A DNA stretch of 11,155 nt from Larix sibirica (taxonomy: Eukaryota; Streptophyta; Pinopsida; Pinales; Pinaceae). The translations under genes and the position numbers were made by a program. The notes under the pieces are model-generated. The model saw only the letters and a program-made list of their open reading frames with translations, was not told where the DNA came from and did no database searches. Location: positions 1 through 11,155 of the forward strand of contig NWUY0300061813.1 of the NCBI GenBank assembly GCA_004151065.3. The letters are read 5' to 3'. How positions within the stretch are numbered: the stretch's first letter is position 1; each line of letters starts with the position of its first letter. Below, in pieces: positions 1-6,387 of this stretch.

Positions 1-474
1 TCCATATGTTCACATAACAATAGTCTTAATCAGCTTAGATGATTCTAACTTAAACAAATGAAAATGTTAAGCTAATTCGCATTAGAGTTCTAATTACTAA
101 GTGTGTAATATGGGGCATTACATATATTATTTATGATTTAGTACATGTATGTTTGGTATAAAAAAATTGATAGAAAAATGACTTTGACTTTGCATATTAA
201 CAATATGCCTATATGGTGAAATAAGTTTGACATACATTTTATATGCATGAGACTAGTTATCAACCATTTCTGGGTTGTTCTCGTGGGGTTTAATAATGAG
301 ACATTGTTGTTTGAATTGATTACAATGGATATAATTTTATTCAATTTGATTTTTCTTTTGCAAAATCAAGAAGTAAAGAAAAAGTGATAGTGACAGTCAT
401 AAATTATGGATTTGAAGTTGGATGTAGTGACTGTGCATATTGCTTGCAAATGCTAAATCTATTTGAAAAAACTT

Positions 475-500
475 ATCCATGGTTGATAGTAACCATGGAT
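475..500. repeat. Perfect inverted repeat, 10-bp arms, 6-nt loop
   Basis: ATCCATGGTT at 475-484 is the exact reverse complement of AACCATGGAT at 491-500, with GATAGT between. The pairing does not extend outward, because 474 and 501 are both T. It may be the tip of a decayed MITE or a chance palindrome; no target-site duplication is visible. Confidence 0.7.
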
Positions 501-1415
501 TTAATTGGATGTTGTTTGGAAATGTCAATTGGATATTTGAACATGTTCCATGTCTGTTCCCCTCATAAAATTTCACATAGTCCATTCATTTTCCCAAATA
601 TACCCTGTCCCATGTTCAAAAGAGTAATAGTTTGACAATTGATGTGATGATCAGTTTAAAGAAATGGAATATTGAAGCATGTTTTAAATGATTTTCCCTC
701 CTTGTTTACCTCAAGTATCTACATGCATGATTGCAGTTTTTAACAGAGCCATCAATAAATTATTTAAAATGCAAATGTATTTGATAAGTTTACTTACTAT
801 TTGAAAATGTACTAATCTCGTTTTCATTATCATATAGATGAGATTCTTCAATAGAGGAGGTAACATATCAAAAAGGGGTAATAGAGGAAATTTGGGAGAG
901 GCCAATAGCCTGGTTTGCAAGGGAGAAGAAATAAGAGGTTGATATTTTCAATTCATTTTGATGCTAATTCAGAGGAATTCAATCAGCTTCTCCACACTAT
1001 TTTTCTATACCTAGCTGGTCAAGGCCACTTTCTAGTTTCTAGTCCATATGTCAGACCACCTCTATAACCTCATCCAAGTATTGTTGGAATTCCCTTACCA
1101 CCACATGTATCGATGCATCCAGAACCAAAAAATAATTGATGGCTCCAACATTGGGAAAGAAAAGGTATCTAATTCCTTCTTTTATCAGTCATTTGGAACC
1201 TAAAGGAGGATCACTATGTTACTAAGTTAATGAATAATGTGTACATCCTAGTTAGAATTAAAAAAATATTTTAGTTTATTTATCTAAATGTTGTAGTCTT
1301 CCTTTTTCCTAACTAAAATGCATATATGATACTAATGGGGTTGCTGGCCAGAAGCACCTTTTTGACACAGGATTAGACTGACACATTTTGGCATCTGAAG
1401 ACATCAAGACCAGTT

Positions 1416-1757
1416 TTGTTCAATGAACAGATGATCACAACAGTTCACTCTCAGTTCCAACCTTTGGCAAAGTTCAAATTGATCCTAAGAAGTTCCAGTT
1501 TTGCAGCAGTTTGTTGTGTCCCAATGCACAACTCAAGTAGAGCATCAAGTATAACTACAGTTGCTTGGATGTCCATACCAGTGTTCTACAAAATCCAATG
1601 CTACATCATATTGAGGCTTGGTCTTCGAAGACTGACTGTGGCTCTTCAAACTGCCACCAATCGTGCTATTTTTCATGACCATTCACTGCATTGGTGCACC
1701 CCACTTAGCCATAATGCATTCACTGGAAGAAGAACTAGTAGTCTATTTATTTCATAG
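1416..1757 (+). other. Unrecognised ORF of 113 codons
   Basis: An ATG-initiated open frame of 113 codons ends at a TAG. The peptide is rich in Ser, Thr and hydrophobic residues and has several Cys and His, but they form no obvious zinc-binding spacing. I see no signal peptide, clear membrane segment or known motif. The frame stays open upstream of the ATG to a stop near 1374. In DNA this AT-rich an open frame of this length is somewhat long, and its local GC is higher than the flanks, so a decayed exon is possible. No promoter or splice structure supports it, and I do not assign a function. Confidence 0.2.
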
Positions 1758-1970
1758 ATTAGACGATATATATTTAAGCTATATGAACTAACTTAGAAAA
1801 GCATCCCCCATTTTTTATATGATACTATTTTTCTCCGTAATCGCATTTTATTGAGATAAAGGCATAAGGTCTTTTTTTTTATTTGGTAACAACCATAATC
1901 CTCTACTTATTGGAATGGATGCTTTCACAGTGGCCAGACATTGTTTATATATTTAGGAATTCTCATTATT

Positions 1971-2031
1971 ATGAGTTTTTGAAACCGACATTTCGGGTGG
2001 ACACTTTACCCATCTTCATGGATTCACCCAT
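1971..2031 (-). ncRNA. Hammerhead-ribozyme-like motif of the PLE, probably inactive
   Basis: On the minus strand this folds as a type I hammerhead. Distal stem I is ATGGGT (2026-2031) with ACTCAT (1971-1976), and proximal stem I is GAATCC (2020-2025) with GGTTTC (1981-1986), with one T-T mismatch. An AAAA internal bulge (1977-1980) lies between them. The core ATGAAGA (2013-2019) matches CUGANGA except at its first base, or carries one inserted A. One unpaired T (2012) follows. Stem II is GGGT with ACCC (2008-2011 and 1995-1998), with a 9-nt loop. GAAA (1991-1994) follows, then TGTC (1987-1990), which contains a minimal stem III and the cleavage C. Hammerheads with a nearly loopless stem III are typical of PLE pseudo-LTRs and are thought to act as dimers. 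The lost core C should abolish cleavage. Identification is by eye. Confidence 0.6.
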
Positions 2032-2035
2032 GAAG
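2014..2035. repeat. Perfect 8-bp-arm inverted repeat overlapping hammerhead stem I
   Basis: CTTCATGG (2014-2021) and CCATGAAG (2028-2035) are exact reverse complements around ATTCAC. This hairpin uses the same bases as stem I and the core of the hammerhead-like fold, so the two structures are mutually exclusive. Confidence 0.7.
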
Positions 2036-2337
2036 CTGCTCTAGATTGAAAAGATTAAGGATGAATATATAGGAATTAAGATAGAAGGATGTTGGAAATT
2101 AATAATAATTAAATTGAAACGTTTCCATGAAAAATTAAGAGGAATGTAATAAATAAAATATTATTTTGGAGGAAACAGGTAAGAAATACCTATAATATGA
2201 GGAAATGAGTGAGAAATGTATATAATTAAGGTGGGGAATATGAGTAAAAATGTATATAGTAAACAAATACATTATAAAAAGGTAATGGATTCAAAACTAT
2301 TCGGGACTTAGGGTTGAAAGAAGAGTGACAAAATAAT

Positions 2338-2352
2338 TAAATAAGTAAGCAA
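2338..2352 (+). repeat. 5' target-site duplication of the SINE
   Basis: The 15-bp sequence TAAATAAGTAAGCAA recurs exactly at 2581-2595, directly after the A-rich tail. The next bases differ (G at 2353, C at 2596), so the match ends as expected for a target duplication. Confidence 0.88.
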
Positions 2353-2364
2353 GTCAATTGGGTT

Positions 2365-2419
2365 TAGCCCGAGTGGTTGAGTTATCATATTGTTATCCGC
2401 TCCACCCAGGTTCAAGTCC
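2365..2419 (+). promoter_or_regulatory. Internal RNA polymerase III promoter (A box and B box)
   Basis: A box TAGCCCGAGTGG (2365-2376) and B box GGTTCAAGTCC (2409-2419) match the TFIIIC-binding consensus sequences well. The sequence between them does not fold into a good anticodon arm, so this is a SINE promoter and not a working tRNA gene. Confidence 0.85.
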
Positions 2420-2480
2420 CACTAGTGACACTTTCTTTTATGTGAGCCGCTGAGCTCTTAAGGAGCTATATTAGCCAATA

Positions 2481-2530
2481 AACCTCCCTTCCTATGTCTC
2501 CGGACGTCGGGGAGGTTAACGTGGACATAG
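2481..2530 (+). other. Interleaved complementary arms in the SINE body (pseudoknot candidate)
   Basis: Arm a is AACCTCCC (2481-2488), which pairs with GGGAGGTT (2510-2517). Arm b is CTATGTC (2492-2498), inside the loop of a, and it pairs with GACATAG (2524-2530), downstream of a'. The order a-b-a'-b' is the topology of an H-type pseudoknot. All 15 pairs are Watson-Crick, and a G-U pair (2499 with 2523) could extend the second stem. The two stems could equally be alternatives. No covariation data are available here. Confidence 0.5.
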
Positions 2531-2580
2531 CGGGGCACCGAAAAAAGAGGGTGTTCTGTAAACCACACAAAAAAAATAAA

Positions 2581-2595
2581 TAAATAAGTAAGCAA
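2581..2595 (+). repeat. 3' target-site duplication of the SINE
   Basis: An exact 15-bp copy of 2338-2352 directly follows the A-rich tail. Confidence 0.88.
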
Positions 2596-3059
2596 CAAAA
2601 ATAATGAAAGGAGAGAGTTTGAGCACTGAAGATATCTTAAGGATGATCCAAATAAATGAAAGTCGACTAATTACATATTTTCAAATGATTAGCACAATTT
2701 AATAATAATAAAATAAATAGGGGGAATTCCAAGAAAGAAGCACAATTTATTGGGTTATAGGGAAATTTATGGAATAATTAAAAGAAACTATTAAAAAAGG
2801 GGTAAGGTTAAGAAGAGGGGGAGAACAAAGAGGATAGTAAGAAAATAAAGGATGGAAGGAAGTCTTATATAGAAAAGGGGAGGGTAATAATAAAAAAAGG
2901 AAGGGGGAATTTTAAGAAATTGTAATAATAAAATTGAGGAAATTATTATAGCGTAAAAAAGAGGTGCCCTCATGTAAAATATTAGGGATAAAAGATTATT
3001 AGGAAGGAAAAGTTAAGAATTTTTATCTATGTGATGAATTAAAGGCTTCCAAGAATGAC

Positions 3060-3345
3060 TTAATTTGTACCTGTCTTCATGATTAAAATTGTTAGGGTGC
3101 TTCTCTATCTCAAGGGCTTCTCTTATGAGTCAATAAATGTAGTGAGAAGGTTGAGCTAGGATTTCAGTTTGGTCGAAGAAAATAAATTATTTAGAATTGA
3201 AGGAGTGTTCTACTATGGATGATTTAGTATGACAGTTGTGATTAGTGTCACCAATGATCTCTTTAATGTGGGTTTGGATTGACCTCTCTGTTTGACCAAT
3301 ATAAGATTTACCACATGAGCACGGAATTTGATAAACACCTAGGGA
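3060..3345 (-). pseudogene. GIY-YIG endonuclease domain of the PLE, disabled
   Basis: GIY-YIG nucleases cut one DNA strand; in PLEs the domain primes integration. The minus-strand frame reads LGVYQIPCSCGKSYIGQTE, with GVY at 3331-3339 and YIG at 3295-3303. The CxC pair between the two is a feature of PLE versions of the domain. An Arg follows (TERS), as the fold requires. A later His (QTHIKE) stands where many relatives have Arg. Further on come VEHSF, IREALEIEKHPNNFN with the likely metal-binding Glu, and a closing HSWKPLI. Two stops interrupt it: TAA at 3187-3189 and TGA at 3130-3132, the latter plausibly from CGA by CpG decay. Upstream, about 150 codons (3639-3190) are open in one frame. 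Confidence 0.88.
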
Positions 3346-3589
3346 AAGATGGGGGTCAGATTTATCTTTAACACTATGAAATAATTGATTAAGAGTTTTA
3401 TGGGGTTTAAATATGGTTCTGATGTTGTTCTTGCTTAAGAGCTTAGAGATACGATCAATGACACCTTGAATGTAGGGTAGAGAGAGACTCGAATGCGAAG
3501 CGGAGTTTGGATTTGGTTTGGGTGGTTTAGGTTTGGAACGTGAAATGGAACAGAAGGATTTATTAATTTGATTAAGAGTGTAACCATTG

Positions 3590-3631
3590 TTGAGAAAGGA
3601 TTGGGTTATGTTGAGAAAGGATTGGGTTATG
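3590..3631. repeat. Exact 21-bp tandem duplication in the PLE linker
   Basis: Two copies of a 21-bp unit, 3590-3610 and 3611-3631, lie head to tail. The length is a multiple of three, so the PLE frame is kept and seven residues (SFLNITQ) are repeated, just after the TAA at 3640-3642. It looks like a local replication slip in this copy. Confidence 0.85.
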
Positions 3632-3639
3632 TGGGACTT

Positions 3640-4860
3640 TTATTCCTTCAAATCGATAGGGTTAGAAATGTGAATTGCCCTGGTGATTAAATTTTTTAAG
3701 ACAACATATTTTTGAGTTGGGTGGTGGTGGGAGAAGGCGTGTAAATATCTATCAGTGTGGGTATTTTTATGAAAAACTTGATGAGAAAGAGAACCATTAG
3801 GAAGGCGAGAGACAAGAACATCAAGAAAAGGGAGGGAATTGTTTTTTTTCAGTCTCCATGGTGAATTGAATGTGCAGGGAGATATTGTTAAGATAAGAAT
3901 GGAAGTCCTTGAGTGAGGAGAGACCATGAGGCCGATGACAAAGGTGTCATCCATGAAATGAAACTATCTTTTTGGTTTAAGAGAGAAACTATTTAATGCC
4001 AATGTTTCGAAATGTTCCATGTAAATGTTCGCGACAACTATTGATAGACATGATCCCATGGCAGTCCCTTTTATTTGTTCATAGAATGTGTCTCTGAAAC
4101 AAAAGAAGGTAGAGGTGAGAAAATTTGAATTAGATTGAGAGTTTCAACATCGACAAGATTATAGATAAGGTCCGGGGCTTGGTTAATGGGCATTTTGGTA
4201 AACATAGAAATAACATTGAAGCTGACTATTAGGTCATCGATATTAAGGTGAAAATTTTGAATTTTGCTAATAAAATTAGTAGAGATTTTGATTAAGGAAG
4301 GGGTAATACCAAAAGAAGGTGAGAGTTTTTCATCTAGAAATATGGAGAGGGCATGGGTAGGGTCTCCTATGGCATTAACAATAGGCTTGAGGGGAATGTA
4401 TTTTTTATGGATATTAGGTTGGCCATAAATTTTGGGAGGAAGGGGATTATGAGGAATACGACGATTTTTGTTGGAAGGGTCCAAGGATGATGCTTTAATG
4501 GCAGAGAAACCATATTAGTAATTTTAGAAATGGTATTTTTGGTTAAGGGTTTGTATGAGGATGTGGATAAAAGGTCAAGTAATTTGGCTTTGTAATCTAT
4601 GGAATTCATGATAATAGTGGGATTTCCCTCGTCAGCTTTAAGAATCACAATGTATTTGTTGGAGTTAATATTAAAAAGAGATATAAATTTTTCTTTCGAT
4701 AGTTAGACTTCGGTAGGATAGAAAATTTGAGAATTCTAGAGAACTCTTTCCTAACCTATTCGGCTTTATGTGTAGGTAAGAAGTTGGTGATAGATTCGAT
4801 GGAGCAAATAATATCTTCAAAGGGAATTATCTTTGGTGTGATAGCATAATTAACTCCTTT
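3640..4860 (-). pseudogene. PLE reverse transcriptase domain remnant
   Basis: The region upstream of the fingers shows FKKGVNYAITPKIIP (about 4855-4813), the N(F/Y)AxTP block typical of PLEs. It is followed, after a frameshift, by IVILKADEGNP (about 4655-4623). The fingers show PPKIYGQPNIHK and PIVNAIGDPTHALS (about 4435-4345). Motif A reads SFNVISMFTKMPI, with AAT (4215-4217) where the catalytic Asp is expected. Motif B is GTAMGSCLSIVVANIYME (about 4063-4010). Motif C, FMDDTFVI, keeps both Asp (3946-3951). Downstream, two compensating frameshifts lie near 3931 and in an A8 run (3842-3849 on the minus strand). PFLDVLV, HTDRYLHAFSHHHP and a post-RT helix follow. The order and spacing are those of PLE RTs. 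Loss of the motif A Asp alone would abolish polymerisation. Confidence 0.85.
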
Positions 4861-4887
4861 TTTAAAAGCAATCTGAAGGTGGGTGAG

Positions 4888-5153
4888 TCAAGAGATAAGG
4901 ACGAAAGATTGACTACAGTGGAGGAGGAGAAAGGATTCACAAGAAAAGAGGAGGAAGGTTGATTCATAGACTGTGAAAGAGGGTGATTCGATGCTCAAAT
5001 GAGAGAAGAGAAGGGGATTGATTATTAATAAGCTTAGGCTTGTTAATGATATTAATCTTAGTGTTAAGCTTAGGGTTAGGATTAATATTTTATTATTATT
5101 TTTATCATAATTGTAATTATCTTCATTATTGTTGTTATTATTATTACTCTTAA

Positions 5154-5190
<37 letters not shown>

Positions 5191-5241
5191 TAAAATATTA
5201 TCATTGGTGGAATAGTCGTTATTATTATTATTTAAAATCAA
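4888..5241 (-). pseudogene. Asn-rich N-terminal segment of the PLE protein
   Basis: About 117 codons are open on the minus strand. They begin with two long Asn runs: twelve in a row from the ATT microsatellite, and seven with mixed AAT and AAC codons. Acidic and Tyr residues separate these from a further short run (EDNYNYDKNNNK). The second half is hydrophobic and Ser/Leu-rich. The frame is continuous across the repeats, and, after one or two frameshifts, it joins the upstream Asn-containing reading (HNNNAINMNNP, about 5300-5270). Mixed Asn codons suggest that part of the tract is old coding sequence and not only a recent microsatellite expansion. Low-complexity Asn tracts are not a standard feature of PLE proteins as I know them. 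This segment belongs to the PLE and is not a separate gene. Confidence 0.55.
5155..5190. repeat. ATT microsatellite, 12 uninterrupted units
   Basis: Twelve perfect ATT units lie in a broader ATT/GTT-rich stretch (about 5085-5275). On the minus strand they are in-frame AAT (Asn) codons of the PLE N-terminal segment. Confidence 0.9.
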
Positions 5242-5560
5242 TTCATTAATAGAATTGTTATTATTATATAATAAAAGGGTTGTTCATGTTGATAGCATTA
5301 TTATTATGCAAAGGTTTGCAAAATTTAATGAAAATAGTATTGGGGATATTCAAATTACATAAATTAGGGTTGGGAGAAATCCCATAACTGGAGATGGCAT
5401 ATTTTGATGGGAAAAACATACAACTGACATATGGGGAACCCACAGGGGTTTGAGATGGGTGGTCAGCTAGAGGGCCAAGTGGGGAGGAAGGCTAGGCATA
5501 GGGGGGTGGAGAATATTTGACTGTGGCAGGTTGGGATGGAGTGGCGGGAGGATGGGAAAA

Positions 5561-6071
5561 TGTAGAGGGGAGTCACACAGTACTAAGCCTTTAAAAACAT
5601 CATAACAATGCGAATTCCTGAATAGATAAACAATCCTCTACTTTTTATGAACACTTGCATGAAGCATCAAAAGTGATTGAACACTTGAGTTTTACAAACT
5701 GAAGGTAGAGTGTTGAAAAGGGTTTCACTAACAATTATAAACTATATGTGAAATCTTAAGATGATTTCCTCTGATGATTTCTAGATAAGGAGTAAAGTGC
5801 GAAATTGGGAAGTTAGACCTCATATCCTCGCAACCCTTAGTTAAAGAAACCAATTTCCTTTTTTTTATGCAACTTACTGTTTTGATCAAGTTGTATTTAC
5901 ACACGACCATACATAGTTAGTTCCCTTGTAATTGCGTATATTGTGCAAGTCGCTCATAAGTTTGTATGGATCCTTGGGTTGATGATTAAAGTAATGGTCT
6001 ATATGCAACACTCTTGTTGTTGTCCTATTCCAATAAGATACAATATTACTATTGATTGATTAAGCTAGACA
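5561..6071 (+). repeat. Probable 5' LTR
   Basis: The right end is well placed: AGACA ends at 6071, five bases (CTTTT) before the primer binding site. The left end is tentative. TGTAGAGGGG begins at 5561, just where PLE-like sequence stops, and TGT...ACA would give the usual terminal inverted bases, for an LTR of about 510 bp. A TGTTG at 5711 is an alternative start. An AATAAGA near 6033 could be a poly(A) signal. I cannot confirm the length, because the 3' LTR is outside the window. Confidence 0.5.
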
Positions 6072-6076
6072 CTTTT

Positions 6077-6094
6077 TGGCATCGTTGTCGGGGA
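6077..6094 (+). promoter_or_regulatory. Primer binding site, tRNA-Asp type
   Basis: TGGCATCGTTGTCGGGGA matches the complement of the 3' end of plant tRNA-Asp at 15 of 18 positions, by comparison with the tRNA as I remember it. The site begins five bases after the inferred LTR end. The three differences all fit methylation-type decay: one CG to CA, and two C to T at CCG (CHG) sites. It would have primed minus-strand DNA synthesis. Confidence 0.8.
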
Positions 6095-6387
6095 GGCGTT
6101 CCAAGCCATAAGGAAACTGACAACAATAATTAGTTTTTTTCTTTTACATGAATGCTAAGCAAGTTACAGTTGGAGGAGAGTAAGTGAACAAGAAGCAGAC
6201 GTGTTTCTAGGTAGGTCTCTCTATTAATAGCCTAGATTTTACTATTTATTTTTCTGCAAATTAGATAATTCATTCCAAAATTTTCATACCCTCATACATA
6301 AAGGAAAAATCCCCAAAAATAGAAAAGACAAACCACTAACAATTAAGAAAATATAAAAATAAAAATAGACACCACCCTTTAGTATGA
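6095..6387 (+). other. Untranslated leader of the Ty3/gypsy element
   Basis: This stretch between the primer site and the probable first Gag codon is AT-rich and has no open frame. Packaging signals would normally lie here, but I see no specific structure. An A-rich part lies at about 6301-6366. Confidence 0.5.

Larger units (their letters stand above)
1..1970. other. AT-rich region with no recognised gene
   Basis: This 2-kb stretch is AT-rich with stops in all frames. I see no tRNA, rRNA, LTR, primer site or recognisable protein domain in it. Short open stretches exist on both strands, the longest at 1416-1757, but none resembles a family I know. The stretch around 1020-1130 reads as Pro-rich peptide in one plus-strand frame (for example GIPLPPHVSMHPEP), which might be a decayed coding remnant, but I cannot assign it. 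The right edge is set by the hammerhead-like motif of the neighbouring PLE; the true end of that element could lie further left. Confidence 0.5.
2353..2580 (+). mobile_element. tRNA-derived SINE with A-rich tail
   Basis: SINEs are short non-coding retroposons transcribed by RNA polymerase III and copied by the enzymes of a partner LINE. The 5' part holds the two internal promoter elements of a tRNA: an A box TAGCCCGAGTGG (2365-2376) and a B box GGTTCAAGTCC (2409-2419), 32 nt apart. A tRNA-unrelated body of about 150 bp follows and ends in an A-rich tail (about 2569-2580). A perfect 15-bp duplication flanks it. The body is richer in GC than its surroundings and has nine CpG, which suggests a fairly recent insertion. 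It is nested, in the opposite orientation, in the 3' region of the PLE. I do not recognise the family. The exact 5' end (2353 or a few bases later) is uncertain. Confidence 0.88.
2032..3012 (-). other. PLE 3' region, pyrimidine-rich on the element strand, with a nested SINE
   Basis: Between the stop of the GIY-YIG frame (3013) and the hammerhead-like motif there is no coding signal. The plus strand is strongly purine-biased, roughly four fifths A+G over 2761-2940, so the element's own strand is rich in T and C. It includes runs such as AAAAAAGGGG and AGAAGAGGGGGAG. The 60-codon minus-strand frame at 2791-2973 is a product of this composition. A SINE with its target duplication occupies 2338-2595, leaving about 720 bp of PLE-derived 3' sequence. 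The function of the strand bias is unknown. Confidence 0.5.
1971..5575 (-). mobile_element. Penelope-like retroelement with GIY-YIG domain, decayed (Dryad-like)
   Basis: PLEs are retroelements with a telomerase-related reverse transcriptase; many carry a C-terminal GIY-YIG endonuclease that nicks target DNA. Read on the minus strand, this copy shows the expected order: an N-terminal region (about 5560-4890), a YAITP motif (about 4830), a KADEGN block (about 4640), the RT core with PPKIYGQPNIHK, SFNVISMFT, GTAMGS and FMDDTFVI, then PFLDVLV and HTDRYLHA, and finally GVYQIPCSCGKSYIG. The 3' region carries a hammerhead-like fold, as PLE pseudo-LTRs often do. I see no 5' pseudo-LTR: the right end meets the Ty3/gypsy LTR, so the copy is either truncated there or interrupted by that insertion. 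Both boundaries are approximate. A GIY-YIG PLE in plant DNA points to the conifer Dryad group, reported as an ancient transfer from arthropods; the subfamily is inferred. Confidence 0.85.
3013..5575 (-). pseudogene. PLE polyprotein (N-terminal region, RT, GIY-YIG), disabled
   Basis: The protein would copy element RNA at a nicked chromosomal site. The minus-strand reading stays related to PLE proteins from about 5570 to a TAA at 3013-3015. It crosses at least five frame changes (near 5270, 4710, 4500, 4105 and 3931/3845). In-frame stops include TGA near 5574, TAG near 5508, TAG near 4761, TAG at 3964-3966, TAA at 3640-3642, TAA at 3187-3189 and TGA at 3130-3132. The TAG at 3964 stands just before FMDDTFVI, where PLEs usually have an aromatic or basic residue. 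The N-terminal part is Pro/Ser-rich, then Asn-rich. No initiator Met can be chosen with confidence, because the 5' end meets the Ty3/gypsy LTR. The copy cannot make a full protein. Confidence 0.85.

Noticed and set aside
475-500. MicroRNA precursor
   Set aside because: The stem is only 10 bp and does not extend with mismatches, which is far too short for a plant pre-miRNA.
1971-2031. Plant retrozyme hammerhead
   Set aside because: Retrozymes carry type III hammerheads in short LTRs with a tRNA-Met primer site and no coding capacity. Here the type I form with minimal stem III lies on the same strand as, and downstream of, a PLE frame.
2353-2425. A functional tRNA gene
   Set aside because: A and B boxes are present, but acceptor and anticodon arms do not pair well, and the unit continues into a body with an A-rich tail and target duplication, as in a SINE.
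2791-2973. Minus-strand ORF encoding a hydrophobic peptide
   Set aside because: It is a by-product of the pyrimidine-rich element strand (Phe, Leu, Pro, Tyr, Ile codons) within the PLE 3' region.
5081-5275. CRISPR-like or minisatellite array
   Set aside because: It is a simple ATT/GTT trinucleotide repeat with no repeat-spacer structure.
5630-5645. Shared 12-mer AATCCTCTACTT (also near 1895) as a trace of a second PLE pseudo-LTR
   Set aside because: The flanks do not align beyond 12 bases, and a match of that length is expected by chance in an AT-rich 11-kb window.
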